Source: SSC4 sp964443225
GTDB taxonomy: Bacteria > Chloroflexota > Anaerolineae > SSC4 > Amarolineaceae
Assembly (NCBI GenBank): GCA_964443225.1
Contig: CAYUCC010000010.1
Span: 1-64,000 of the forward strand
DNA: 64,000 nt
Direction: 5' to 3'
Positions 42,382 through 51,465 of this stretch are shown here, one piece after another (within the stretch, counting starts at the first letter, position 1; every line of letters begins with the position of its first letter). The notes beneath the pieces are model-generated. The model searched no databases. It was not told where the DNA came from and saw only the letters and a program-made list of their open reading frames with translations. A program made the translations under genes and the position numbers.

Positions 42382-42894
42382 CTATTTTCCAGTGTGAATG
42401 AGTTCGGCCACCAGGTTGGGTTCGAGGGTCTGCTCCTGCACGTGTCCGCCCAATTTTTCGATTTCGGCAGTCACGTAGGGCGCTTCTTCGGGGTGCACCA
42501 ACGTGATGAGTGCCGACATGCCGGCGTCGAGGTGTTCTCCCACCTGTTCGAGGGCGTCGTCCGGAAATCCAGAGTCGCGCAGCCGCCCGCGCACTGCGGT
42601 GTACGTGCTCTCGGAAACGTTCTCACCAGCCATGGCACCGAAGGACCCGGCCAGGCTGTGGACAAACCACGCCACCGTGCCGGCGACCGCGCCCACGGTC
42701 TGGCTGATACCACGCATGCGGTCGTGCGTTTCGTGGAACTCAACGGTGCCTTCGGCGGTTTTGCGAATGATCGCCACGTTGCCCAATTTGAACGTATCGA
42801 TCTGTTTATCCAGGGCATCCAGGGCGTGCTCCACCTCCGCCGCCTTGTCTTCAGCGTCGAAGGTGCAGATGATCAGCTGGGAAGATTCTGACAC
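42382..42894 (-). CDS. DUF1269 (YhcC-like) predicted membrane-associated protein
   Basis: 170 residues. Starts LIICTFDAEDKAAEVEHALDAL, the DUF1269 pattern, followed by VAIIRKTAEGTVEFHETHD and a Gly/Ala-rich hydrophobic hairpin (ISQTVGAVAGTVAWFVHSLAG, ~64-84) and a second alpha/beta half (ALITLVHPEEAPYVTAEIEKLGG). Molecular function is unknown; the family often appears in stress contexts. The start is GTG at 42894. A weak TTGGTG-17-TACAAT promoter lies upstream on the minus strand. Confidence 0.75.
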   Translation of the reverse strand: MSESSQLIICTFDAEDKAAEVEHALDALDKQIDTFKLGNVAIIRKTAEGTVEFHETHDRMRGISQTVGAVAGTVAWFVHSLAGSFGAMAGENVSESTYTAVRGRLRDSGFPDDALEQVGEHLDAGMSALITLVHPEEAPYVTAEIEKLGGHVQEQTLEPNLVAELIHTGK

Positions 42895-43101
42895 GGTGTG
42901 GTCCTCTTGTACGGGTGTTTGGAGATGCTGTTTCGGGAAAACCCCACGACGATTGTACCAGAACCGTTACCAAACACCAAACATCCCACCTGCCGGTGCC
43001 GGTGCAGGAGAATTGACCGGTGATATGATCACTAAAACAGGACGATGTCACCCAGATATTACCCTGCACCGGCACCCGATCACACCCAACGCCATGACGG
43101 T

Positions 43102-44157
43102 TCACCGTGTCTCGGTCACTTTGCGAATCGCACGCGGATGATCGGGATCGTAGTCGCGACTGTGGGCCAGATGCATGGCAAACAGCTGGCCCGGCACGAT
43201 GGCGGTGAACGGTGAAAGCCATTCCGGCACGCCGCCCGGCAGTGCCAGGGGTACGCGTGCCTGGGCCAACGTCGCCGCGTCGTCGCTGATCACGATCAAT
43301 TCGGCTTCCCGCATTTGCAGCGTATGCATGAAGGTCCGAATCTCGGGCAGCATCAGCCCCGACGGTGCGATCACGATGACCGGAAAACCCGGCTCGACCA
43401 GGGCTAACGGCCCATGCAGGAAATCGGCACTGCTGTATTCCTCGACGACAGTGTACGTGAGTTCTTTCAGCTTCAACGCCGCCTCGTACGCCGTGGCATA
43501 GTTGTAGCCGCGGCCAATGACCGCACACGAGGCCATGTAGCGGTAGCGTTCGGCCACCTGCGCCATGCGGCTGTTGAGCGCCAACGCCTGCGTCACCTGA
43601 GCCGGGATCTGCTGCAGCGCCGTCTCCCGATCGGGATCGCCCGTCAGGCAGGTGCTCAGCAGGGCCACCGCTGCCAGCTCACCGGTGTAGGTTTTGCTTG
43701 CTGCCACCGACCGTTCCTCGCCCACCTGCAGGTCGATGACAAAATCAGCGGTCTGACCCAACGCTGAGGCGGGCACGTTCGTGATCGCCGCCGTCAACGC
43801 CCCCTGCCGGCGCGCCTCGGCCAGCACCGCCACGATGTCGGGGCTCTTCCCGCTCTGGCTGATGCCAAGCACGAGGGCGTTGCCAAAATTGGGCGGTGAT
43901 TGGTAGATCGTGAACAGGCTGGGCGCCGCCAGGCCCACCGAGAGACGATTGACGGCACCCAGCAGGTACTGCGCATACCGCGCGGCGTTGTCGCTTGTAC
44001 CACGGGCGGCAATCACGACGTGTTCGATGCGCCGCGTGGTGATAGCAGCGGCCAGGGCAGAGGCTGCTGCCTTCTCGCGTTCAAGGAGACGGGTCAACAC
44101 CTCGGGCTGCTCGTGTATCTCCTGGTACAGGTGGGTTGCAGGCAGATGGATCGTCAT
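43102..44157 (-). CDS. SIS-domain sugar isomerase/deaminase (GlmS isomerase-domain-like)
   Basis: 351 residues, two SIS domains as in the C-terminal half of GlmS: ARGTSDNAARYAQYLL, GISQSGKSPDIVAVL and VAASKTYTGELAA, then CAVIGRGYNYATAYEAALKL KEL and the E-Y-S-S-ADFLHGP signature. There is no glutaminase domain, so it should work as a glucosamine-6-phosphate deaminase (NagB-II/AgaS type) rather than a synthase. It lies at the end of the nagA operon with a 4-bp overlap, which supports this: NagA makes GlcN-6-P and this enzyme would convert it to fructose-6-phosphate. Confidence 0.85.
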   Translation of the reverse strand: MTIHLPATHLYQEIHEQPEVLTRLLEREKAAASALAAAITTRRIEHVVIAARGTSDNAARYAQYLLGAVNRLSVGLAAPSLFTIYQSPPNFGNALVLGISQSGKSPDIVAVLAEARRQGALTAAITNVPASALGQTADFVIDLQVGEERSVAASKTYTGELAAVALLSTCLTGDPDRETALQQIPAQVTQALALNSRMAQVAERYRYMASCAVIGRGYNYATAYEAALKLKELTYTVVEEYSSADFLHGPLALVEPGFPVIVIAPSGLMLPEIRTFMHTLQMREAELIVISDDAATLAQARVPLALPGGVPEWLSPFTAIVPGQLFAMHLAHSRDYDPDHPRAIRKVTETR

Positions 44158-45320
44158 ACGATCACCTCCGGTTCACTGGCGTAGACCACCCGGCCACCCA
44201 CCAACGTGGCCACGACGTGCAGGGCATCGTCGAGCAGTACCACGTCGGCGCGGTACCCCGGGGCCAGCGAGCCGCGTTCACCTGCCAGGCCCAGGGCAGC
44301 CGCCGGCGTGCGGGTGATGGTCGGCAAAGCTTGGGCCAGGGAACAGCCGGTAAACGCGATCAGATTACGCAGGGCCTGGTCCAGCGACAGAATACTGCCG
44401 GCCAGCGTGCCATCCCCCAGCCGCGCACTGACGCCGTCCACGAAGACGTCGAAATCGCCGAGGCGCTGGGTACCTGGCGGCATGCCGAGCGCCGCCATGG
44501 CATCGGTGACCAGGTTCAGGCGCCGACTGCCCAATGCTTTCCAGGCCAGGTCGACCATCGCGGGGTGCGTATGGACACCATCGGCAATCAGTCCCACCAC
44601 GGGGCGCCCGTCGGTGAGCAGCGCGCCCGGCAAACCAGGTTCGCGGTGTCCCAGCGGTGGCATCGCGTTGAAGAGGTGGGTGCCGTAGCGGATGCCATGA
44701 TCAAAGCCGGCCACCGCCTCGGCGTGAGTGGCCGTGGAGTGACCAGCGCTGAGCAATATGCCGCGCTGTGCCAGCAGTTCAGCCAGCGCCAGGGCACCGG
44801 GCAGCTCGGGCGCCAGAGTCACCAGGCGCACACCCTGCGCGGGCGACCAACCGGTCACCGCAGTCGCGTCCGGTGCCCGCAGGTAGGCCGGGTTATGCGC
44901 GCCCTTTTTCTGCGGATTGAGAAACGGCCCTTCGATGTGCAGGCCCAGCGGCACGGCACCGGCCGGCACACCAGATGGTGGTTGGGTCACCACCGCCCGG
45001 GCCGCGGCCAGCGTCGCCAGGGGAGACGTAATCACGGTGGGCAGGAAGGCAGTCACCCCATAGCGGGGCAGCTGCGCCGCAACCGGCCAGATCGTCGTTG
45101 GATCGGCGGTGAAGTCGTGGCCAAACCCGCCGTTGAACTGCAGATCGATGAAACCAGGGGTCAGGTGCAGGCCGCTGGCATCCAGCACGCGTGTGCCGGG
45201 CGGCGGTGCCAGCGTCGACGCCGGACCCAGCGCGACGATCCGGTCATCATCGATGAGAACGGCACCGTCGGGCAGGACCTCGTCGGGCGTGTAGAGTGTG
45301 GCATGGGAAATCAGAATCAT
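44154..45320 (-). CDS. nagA: N-acetylglucosamine-6-phosphate deacetylase
   Basis: 388 residues. The amidohydrolase fold is shown by LTPGFIDLQFNGGFGHDF, the metal ligand Glu in LHIEGPFLNPQKKGAH, His in SAGHSTATHAEA, the THLFNAM segment and the catalytic Asp in LVTDAMAALGM. It removes acetate from GlcNAc-6-P. It overlaps the upstream ROK gene and the downstream SIS gene by 4 bp each, so the three products are translationally linked. Confidence 0.95.
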   Translation of the reverse strand: MILISHATLYTPDEVLPDGAVLIDDDRIVALGPASTLAPPPGTRVLDASGLHLTPGFIDLQFNGGFGHDFTADPTTIWPVAAQLPRYGVTAFLPTVITSPLATLAAARAVVTQPPSGVPAGAVPLGLHIEGPFLNPQKKGAHNPAYLRAPDATAVTGWSPAQGVRLVTLAPELPGALALAELLAQRGILLSAGHSTATHAEAVAGFDHGIRYGTHLFNAMPPLGHREPGLPGALLTDGRPVVGLIADGVHTHPAMVDLAWKALGSRRLNLVTDAMAALGMPPGTQRLGDFDVFVDGVSARLGDGTLAGSILSLDQALRNLIAFTGCSLAQALPTITRTPAAALGLAGERGSLAPGYRADVVLLDDALHVVATLVGGRVVYASEPEVIV

Positions 45321-46735
45321 CGAATCACCTCCGGCAGCGCCGGCAGGCTGGCCGCTGCAATCGACTGGCCCACGCGCCGGCTCTTTTCGTCGGGCAGCTG
45401 GATGTTGACGGTGGCGGCCAGGGCCGGAAACTCGGACGCCAGCACAGCACGTGCCCCGTCCAGGATGAGCTGCCCTCCGGTCCCGGACGTGACCCGGCCG
45501 AGGATCAGCACGTGTTTCAAGTCATAGAACATGGCATAGTGGGCCAGGGTGTAGCCCAGGTAGATGCCGATGCTCTGCCAGATCTGGACAGCGCCTGGGT
45601 CACCCGCCTCCAGGTAGTGCTGGACGAACTTCAGCTTTTCGGCATCGGTGACATCGGTGGGCAGCGTCATGCCGGCACGTGGTGCCAGCCGGAAGACACA
45701 CTGCTGCGAAAAGTACAGCGCACCCACCCCCTCATCACCCGACCATTCATCGCGTGGTCCGTCCGGCCGGTAGTCGACCGGGGCAAACGCAAGCTCGTTC
45801 AGCCAGTCGGTGATGTTGCCCTGCATCGTGACGTAACCGGCGGCTTCGCTCGAACCCAGGGCGATGCCGAGAATGCCGTTGTCTTCCAAAGACATCGAGC
45901 CGGCCAGGGCGGTGACTTCGCCGTCGTTGACTACATCGAGCGGGACGCCGAATTCATCGGCGATGCGCAGGAACATGCCGCGCACCTCATCGTACCGTTC
46001 GGCCGGAATGCCACGAAACAGGGACGCCACCATCGGCCGGTTGTCGACGTAGACACCGGCGGAGCTGCCGCCGATGGCATCGAGACGCGGTAGGTGGGAG
46101 CGGGCGGACCGCAGAGCGGCGACGATGTGGTCGTAGTGGTAGTGCGGGTCGCTGTGTTTGCGCGGCTCCCAGACGATTTCGTCGCTGAAGACGGCCTGCC
46201 CATCGATGACCGCCGAGACCTTCAGATCCGAGGCGCCCAGGTCGAAGCCGATGCGGCAGCCATCGAGGTGGCGGCCGAGCGCTTGTTCGCGCTCGTGCTG
46301 TGCGGGCACGTCGCCCGCATCGCACACCACCACCGTGAAGGGATGCTGATAGACCTGCTGCCCCATGAAGTGATAGTCGAAGGCGCGTGCACCATGGGCG
46401 CTGTAGACGGCGGCGATGTGCTCACCCACGCCGCGCGGGCCGCCGATGGTCAGCTTCCAGCCGCCGCGCTGCCAGAGCAGAAATTTCACGAGACGTTCGG
46501 CGTAAAAAAGATTATCACCGGCACGCGGGTGATCGTCAGGAAACACGAGGGTCTCAAAACGCGACACTGCCCCGTGCGTGCGTGCCAGGCCGATTACCAG
46601 GGGAACACCCACCCCGCTGGCAGCGACGTCGCGCTGAAACGCGAGGTTCGCCAATACGGCTGGCCGGAACGCCTCGTCGAGCGGCGGCACGATGGCCGGC
46701 ACCACCAGGGGAAATGACGATAGGTTCATGTTCAT
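45317..46735 (-). CDS. ROK-type sugar kinase-like protein with long N-terminal domain
   Basis: About 472 residues. From residue ~160 on it is an ROK/actin-like fold (CRIGFDLGASDLKVSAVIDG, DAIGGSSAGVYVD, NDGEVTALAGSM, GIALGSSEAAGYV). The first ~155 residues are an additional domain I do not recognise (PLVIGLARTHGAVSRFETLVF). The Cys-rich zinc motif of typical ROK proteins is missing. In this operon a GlcNAc kinase would be expected, and this is the candidate. GGAG lies 4-10 bases before ATGs at 46735 and 46729. Confidence 0.7.
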   Translation of the reverse strand: MNMNLSSFPLVVPAIVPPLDEAFRPAVLANLAFQRDVAASGVGVPLVIGLARTHGAVSRFETLVFPDDHPRAGDNLFYAERLVKFLLWQRGGWKLTIGGPRGVGEHIAAVYSAHGARAFDYHFMGQQVYQHPFTVVVCDAGDVPAQHEREQALGRHLDGCRIGFDLGASDLKVSAVIDGQAVFSDEIVWEPRKHSDPHYHYDHIVAALRSARSHLPRLDAIGGSSAGVYVDNRPMVASLFRGIPAERYDEVRGMFLRIADEFGVPLDVVNDGEVTALAGSMSLEDNGILGIALGSSEAAGYVTMQGNITDWLNELAFAPVDYRPDGPRDEWSGDEGVGALYFSQQCVFRLAPRAGMTLPTDVTDAEKLKFVQHYLEAGDPGAVQIWQSIGIYLGYTLAHYAMFYDLKHVLILGRVTSGTGGQLILDGARAVLASEFPALAATVNIQLPDEKSRRVGQSIAAASLPALPEVIR

Positions 46736-46769
46736 CACGCTCCATTCCTTAAAAAGATCACAATAACCA

Positions 46770-47939
46770 TCAAATGACGCCGAGTTCCTGCGCGAGGACG
46801 AGCGCCGCGGCGCCCTGCATCACGGCTTCATCACCCAACGAACTCATGGTAATGCGCGCCTGTTCGGCCAGTGACTGCAGCACACGCGCCGACATCGCGG
46901 CGTGCACATCGACGGCGAGTTGGGCACCAAAGCCGGTCACCGGCCCGGTCAGGATCACCTGGGGAACCCGCAGGATGCCCACCAGGTTGGCCACGGCAAT
47001 TCCCAGAACCTGGGCGAGCCTGGTCACCCACTGCTGCACAGCGGGGTGCTGTGCGTGGTAGGCGGCCACCAGGGTCTCCCACTGCCAGCCGCCATCCGGC
47101 GCGCCGGCCAGGCTCTGTGCCTGCTGCACGAGGGCCTCCTGGCTGGCTACGGCTTCCAGGCAGCCGCGATGCCCGCACCGGCACCAGGGGCCGTCCTCCG
47201 CCACGCGGATGTGCCCGATCTCGCTGGCCGCCGACAGGCTGCCGCCCTGGAACAGGTGGCCGTCGATGACCAGGCCCGCACTCACGCCACGGCCCACGTG
47301 CACCACTGCCAGATTGCGCGTGTGGTTGGGATTGGCAAAAACGAAATGGGCGAGGGCGGCGGCCTGGCTGTCATTGACCAGGTACACGGGCAGTGCCATT
47401 CGCGCCTGCAGGACATCGGCCAGCGGCAGGTCGCTCCATCCCAGGTTGATCGCCTGCACGACGCGGCCCTGGTGCAGGTCGAGTACGCCGGGAATGCCCA
47501 CCCCAATCCCCAGGAGGGGGCGCACAGCCTGCTGCTGGAGGGCTTCGATCACTTCGAGCAGGCTGTCCACCACCGCCTGGCCGTGGCGACCCGCCAAGGG
47601 ACGCACCTGACACGCGGCCATCCGTCCGCGCAGGTCGAAAAGACAGCCGCGCACGTCGTAGCCGGCCAGATCGATGCCCAGTACCAGGCGTGCATCGTCG
47701 ACGACCCGCAGCAGCGTCGGTGGTTTGCCGCCGCCGGAAGGTCCCAGTCCCAACTCGCTGATCAGGCCAGCCTCCAACAGCTCGACCACCGCGTTCGAGG
47801 CGGTGGTCCGCGTCAGCCCCGTGGCACGGGCGATATCGGCACGGCTGACCGTACCGCCGTCGTAGATGACCTTCAGCAGCAAACGCTGGTTGTGGCGTTT
47901 GGTTTGATCCTGGGTTAGTTTGTTGTGTGTAATCGGCAT
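46770..47939 (-). CDS. ROK-family transcriptional repressor (NagC/XylR type)
   Basis: 389 residues. The N-terminal ~80 residues form a MarR-like winged helix (HNQRLLLKVIYDGGTVSRAD, IARATGLTRTTASNAVVELL), then an ROK domain with LGIDLAGYDVRGCLFDL and the zinc motif CRCGHRGCLEA. Such proteins release DNA when they bind a sugar or sugar phosphate, here likely GlcNAc-6-P or similar. It is the first gene of the operon and is preceded by a consensus promoter and a palindrome, so it probably controls itself. Confidence 0.9.
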   Translation of the reverse strand: MPITHNKLTQDQTKRHNQRLLLKVIYDGGTVSRADIARATGLTRTTASNAVVELLEAGLISELGLGPSGGGKPPTLLRVVDDARLVLGIDLAGYDVRGCLFDLRGRMAACQVRPLAGRHGQAVVDSLLEVIEALQQQAVRPLLGIGVGIPGVLDLHQGRVVQAINLGWSDLPLADVLQARMALPVYLVNDSQAAALAHFVFANPNHTRNLAVVHVGRGVSAGLVIDGHLFQGGSLSAASEIGHIRVAEDGPWCRCGHRGCLEAVASQEALVQQAQSLAGAPDGGWQWETLVAAYHAQHPAVQQWVTRLAQVLGIAVANLVGILRVPQVILTGPVTGFGAQLAVDVHAAMSARVLQSLAEQARITMSSLGDEAVMQGAAALVLAQELGVI

Positions 47940-47952
47940 GTGCGGTGATTCG

Positions 47953-47979
47953 CTTTGTTAGTCCATTGGATTTACAAAG
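47953..47979. promoter_or_regulatory. Probable operator of the ROK repressor
   Basis: A 27-bp palindrome, arms CTTTGTTAGTCCA and TGGATTTACAAAG around a single T, with 11 of 13 pairs. It starts 4 bp downstream of the -10 box at 47983-47988 and covers the expected transcription start, as a repressor site should. Confidence 0.65.
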
Positions 47980-47982
47980 TCG

Positions 47983-48011
47983 ATTATAGGCGGTGTGGGT
48001 GGGCTTGTCAA
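47983..48011 (-). promoter_or_regulatory. Consensus promoter of the amino-sugar operon
   Basis: On the minus strand, perfect TTGACA (48011-48006) and perfect TATAAT (47988-47983) with an exact 17-bp spacer. Such a strong promoter normally needs a repressor, which fits the adjoining palindrome and ROK gene. Confidence 0.85.
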
Positions 48012-48041
48012 ATTCACAAAAAGCCTCACGGGTTGGAGGGG

Positions 48042-48683
48042 TTATTCGGGCAGGCTCAACGGATCGTGCCGGACCTCTTCGAGCGCGGGGAGTGGGCGCC
48101 GGCAGCGGCGCAGCCAGAGTACGAAGGCAATGCCCAGCGACACGGTGACCGCGGCCATGACGACACGGATCCCTGTCGAGGCCTGGGTCAGCGCGCTGGC
48201 TGCGCTGTAGCCGATGGTCACCAGCAGGAAAGAGCGCAGAGCTTCGGCAACAGCCAGGGTGGGCAGCCAGCGTCGCCAGGGGGCGCGCGCCATACCGGTG
48301 GCGATGAGGGCGGGAATCGCCAGGCCGGCGCCAAATTTGGTCAACGGCAGCAGGCGGTAGGCGTTGTGGTACATGCTGGTCTGGAGTTGGCTGACATGAT
48401 GGGGACGAATGCCGAACCACCGTGCGTACGGCAGCAGCCATTCGGCTTTACCCGTATAACCGAGGGTATACCAGAATACGTCGGCCACCAGGTTGGCTGT
48501 GATGGCGGTCAACACCACCACCTGCGGCAGCATGCGGCCGGAGCCCGCCAGCGCACCGCCTGCCAGGGTTGCGAACGGCCCTTCGAGACCGACCAGGAGC
48601 GCCAGGACGATGTAGCCGATGGGTCCGGCCTGCGGCAGGGGGGTGTGATTGAGCTGCATCCACAGGTGCTGAATGACATCCAT
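48042..48683 (-). CDS. DedA-like (VTT domain) membrane protein
   Basis: 213 residues. It has the DedA architecture: GLEGPFATLAGGALAGSGRM near the N-terminus, several hydrophobic helices, a YRLLPLTKFGAGLAIPALIATG re-entrant segment and RSFLLVTIGYSAASAL. DedA proteins help lipid scrambling or flipping and maintain membrane energetics. The ATG at 48683 has GGGAGG 5 bases upstream; an in-frame start at 48725 does not. It lies downstream of the operon promoter region on the same strand but separately. Confidence 0.75.
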   Translation of the reverse strand: MDVIQHLWMQLNHTPLPQAGPIGYIVLALLVGLEGPFATLAGGALAGSGRMLPQVVVLTAITANLVADVFWYTLGYTGKAEWLLPYARWFGIRPHHVSQLQTSMYHNAYRLLPLTKFGAGLAIPALIATGMARAPWRRWLPTLAVAEALRSFLLVTIGYSAASALTQASTGIRVVMAAVTVSLGIAFVLWLRRCRRPLPALEEVRHDPLSLPE

Positions 48684-48805
48684 GCCGGCCTCCCAATAAC
48701 GAAAGAGTTCGAGTCCCTGGCCCAAGCGGAGGTCATCAAGAATAATGTGCGAGATTATACCCGCAACTCAGGCAAAAGGGCAAACCGCATCTACATTAAC
48801 TTTAC

Positions 48806-48834
48806 TTGGACATTTCCCAGGTTTGGGGTAAAAT
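48806..48834 (+). promoter_or_regulatory. Promoter upstream of the CoaD-like gene
   Basis: TTGGAC (48806-48811) and TAAAAT (48829-48834) with a 17-bp spacer. The start codon at 48979 leaves a leader of about 135 bases in which I see no known RNA motif. Confidence 0.55.
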
Positions 48835-48978
48835 CGAGTTGTGATACGACCGCCGGCGCAATATCGGTCGACCACCACGCGGTACAGGACTCGATTGGAC
48901 ACCGGCCGTACTGCCGGCCACCTGGAAAGGACGTTTTGGAATGGTGCACGCCTTGCCCTACAGGGAACGACGCAGCCT

Positions 48979-49431
48979 ATGCGGGTGGTAGTCGGTGGGA
49001 CCTTCTCCCCGCTGCACGACGGGCACCGCGCCTTGTTGAGTTACGCCGCTGCCCAGGCAACGGAGCTCATTATCGGTATCACGGTCAACAGCTACGTCGA
49101 GGGCAAAAAACACCCGGTGGCACCATTTACCGAGCGTATCGCCGCAGTGCAGGAACACGTCACGACCATCGCCCCGTCACTGCGCACCGTTATCTTGCCG
49201 CTGCACGATCCATTCGGCAACACCCTGGAGGAGGACTACGATCTGCTGGTGGTGTCACCCGAAACGATCGCTGGTGCGCAGCGGATCAATCAACTGCGGC
49301 AGGCACAGGGCCGGCGGCCCCTGCCGGTTGCCGAAATCAACTGGGTTCTGGCCGATGATGGGATGCCGATTAGCAGCACCCGCATCTGGGCGGGTGAAAT
49401 CGACCAACACGGGCACCTGGTCACATCATGA
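48979..49431 (+). CDS. coaD: Phosphopantetheine adenylyltransferase, archaeal/eukaryotic type
   Basis: 150 residues. The nucleotidyltransferase motif GGTFSPLHDGH (about 6-16) and ISSTRIWAGEI near the end are in place, with VVSPETIAGAQRINQLR in the middle, which is the pattern of archaeal CoaD and of the PPAT half of CoA synthase rather than bacterial CoaD. It would join ATP and 4'-phosphopantetheine to dephospho-CoA. The ATG at 48979 starts exactly at the fold; the open frame from 48841 covers the leader. It is followed 96 bases later by era. Confidence 0.8.
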   Translation: MRVVVGGTFSPLHDGHRALLSYAAAQATELIIGITVNSYVEGKKHPVAPFTERIAAVQEHVTTIAPSLRTVILPLHDPFGNTLEEDYDLLVVSPETIAGAQRINQLRQAQGRRPLPVAEINWVLADDGMPISSTRIWAGEIDQHGHLVTS

Positions 49432-49527
49432 GCGTGCCGTGACGCGGACGAAAACCGGGCCGATGCAGCAGGGTGCACGTACACCGGACCACTGCCGGGG
49501 CGGTGCACGAGGCGATGAGACACTGGT

Positions 49528-50460
49528 ATGACGTTGACAGCAGACGTAGAAACACTGCCCCTTGATCACCGATCGGGTTTTGTGGCGCTGATTGGCCGGC
49601 CGAATGTCGGCAAATCGACGCTGCTCAACGCGCTCCTGCAGCAGAAGATCGTGATTACGTCCCCCAAGCCGCAGACGACACGCAACCAAGTGCTGGGAAT
49701 TCTGACCGAAACCGATGCCCAGATCATATTCATCGACACCCCCGGTATTCATGCGCCCAAACATAAACTGGGCGCGTACATGGTCGACGAGGCCGTGCGG
49801 GCCGTGCCGGATGCCGACGCCATTCTCTGGCTGGTCGACGTGGCAGAAGCGCCGCAGCCCGAAGACGAACAGATTGCCCGGATCTTGACGGCGCGCCAGG
49901 AAGGCCAACCCGTCGTTCTGGGGCTCAACAAGATCGACCGTGTCGATCAAAAGAACCTCGACGAACAACGTGCCGCTTTTGTTGCGCTGCTGCAGCCAAA
50001 CGCAACCGTGGCGTTTTCGGCGACGCAGCGGCTGCACCTGGACGAGCTGCTGGTCGTATTACGCGGCGTGCTGCCCCCCGGCCCTCAGTACTACCCGGCC
50101 GACCAGGTCACCAACGTGCAGGAGCGGTTCGTGGCAGCCGAGCTCGTGCGCGAACAGGTGCTGCACCACCTGCACGAAGAGGTGCCGCATGCGGTCGCCG
50201 TGGTCATCGACGAGTTCAAAGAACGATCAGCGGAGATGACCTACATCGCCGCGACGATCTACGTCGAGCGCGAGTCGCAGAAGGGCATCGTGCTGGGTGA
50301 AGCAGGCAGGATGCTCAAACGTATCGGCCAAAACGCCCGGCAAGAGATCGAGAAACTGCTGGCCACCAGGGTATACCTGGAGCTGTGGGTGAAAGTGGTG
50401 CCGCACTGGCGCCGCGATGACGCGACGCTGCGTCGTTTTGGCTACAGGATCGAACGATGA
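49528..50460 (+). CDS. era: GTPase Era
   Basis: 310 residues. G1 GRPNVGKSTLLN, G3 DTPGIH, G4 NKID and an AYIAATIYVERESQ KG-type KH domain at the C-terminus are all present. Era binds 16S rRNA 3' end and helps assembly of the small ribosomal subunit. It overlaps the GDPD gene by 4 bp (ATGA). Confidence 0.96.
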   Translation: MTLTADVETLPLDHRSGFVALIGRPNVGKSTLLNALLQQKIVITSPKPQTTRNQVLGILTETDAQIIFIDTPGIHAPKHKLGAYMVDEAVRAVPDADAILWLVDVAEAPQPEDEQIARILTARQEGQPVVLGLNKIDRVDQKNLDEQRAAFVALLQPNATVAFSATQRLHLDELLVVLRGVLPPGPQYYPADQVTNVQERFVAAELVREQVLHHLHEEVPHAVAVVIDEFKERSAEMTYIAATIYVERESQKGIVLGEAGRMLKRIGQNARQEIEKLLATRVYLELWVKVVPHWRRDDATLRRFGYRIER

Positions 50461-51368
50461 GTCAGAAAAAAAGTGAGCCGTCGCGCAGTCGAGTCGTGGT
50501 CCGCGTCCTCCTGATGGTCGTGGTGATCGTGGTACTCTTCGTTATGTACCGCCTGCTCACCATCCAGCCGCGACCGCCGCAGCCCTACCTGCAGGGCGAC
50601 CGGCCCCTGGTGTTGGCCCATCGCGGCGGGGCCGATCTGGCGCCGGAGAATACGATGGCAGCATTTCAAAACGCCGTCGATCTCGGCGTCGACATCCTGG
50701 AACTGGATGTGCACACCACCGCCGACGGCACGGTCGTCGTGATCCACGATGAGTCCGTGGATCGCACCACCGACGGCACGGGCGCCGTTCACGATTCTAC
50801 CCTGGCCGACCTGCGCCAGTTGGACGCCGGTTACGATTTTTCGCCCGACAACGGGCAGACTTTCCCCTTCCGCGGGCAGGGTATCGGTATCCCGACCCTC
50901 GAAGAAGTGTTTGCGGCCTTCCCCGACATGCGGATCAATATCGAAATCAAACAGTCCGACCCGCCGATCGAAGCCGCCGTGTTGGAGGTGATCGAACGCG
51001 CCGGCGCGCAGCAACGAGTCCTGGTTGGATCGGAGTACGACGACGTCATGGCCCGTTTTCGGTCCCTTGCGCCGGATATTGCCACCAGTGCGGCCACCAA
51101 CGAGGTGCGTAACTTCTACCTGGCCCAACTGCTGCGCGTGTCGGCGATCTATCGTCCCCTGGCCGACGCTTTCCAGGTCCCTGAATATTCGGGCAGTACG
51201 CACGTGGTGACCCCCAGTTTTGTCGATGCCGCCCATCACCATGGGGTCAAGGTACACGTGTGGACCGTCAACGATGCTGAAACCATGCAGCGTCTCCTGG
51301 ACATCGGCGTGGATGGCATCATCACCGACCGGCCGGATGTGGCGTTGGAGGTGGTGAGTGCGCAGTAG
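50457..51368 (+). CDS. Glycerophosphodiester phosphodiesterase, membrane-anchored
   Basis: 303 residues. One N-terminal membrane helix (VVVRVLLMVVVIVVLFVMYR) anchors a GDPD domain outside the cell. Active-site groups: LAHRGGADLAPENTMAAF (His, Arg, Glu), ILELDVHTTADG (Glu, Asp, His) and VVIHDESVDRTTDG, and the late VHVWTVNDAE strand. It hydrolyses glycerophosphodiesters to glycerol-3-phosphate and an alcohol. Translationally coupled to era, with no obvious functional link. Confidence 0.92.
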   Translation: MSQKKSEPSRSRVVVRVLLMVVVIVVLFVMYRLLTIQPRPPQPYLQGDRPLVLAHRGGADLAPENTMAAFQNAVDLGVDILELDVHTTADGTVVVIHDESVDRTTDGTGAVHDSTLADLRQLDAGYDFSPDNGQTFPFRGQGIGIPTLEEVFAAFPDMRINIEIKQSDPPIEAAVLEVIERAGAQQRVLVGSEYDDVMARFRSLAPDIATSAATNEVRNFYLAQLLRVSAIYRPLADAFQVPEYSGSTHVVTPSFVDAAHHHGVKVHVWTVNDAETMQRLLDIGVDGIITDRPDVALEVVSAQ

Positions 51369-51465
51369 ACATGAGAAACGTGACGCCGTAAACCGGCCAC
51401 TCCTTGATAACCCATTGGACAACCATTGATAACCAATCAATCGATTACATCGTGAGGAGGAAAAC

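Noticed and set aside
43102..44157. Annotation of the SIS protein as GlmS
   Set aside because: It lacks the N-terminal glutaminase domain with its catalytic Cys, and the operon is catabolic.
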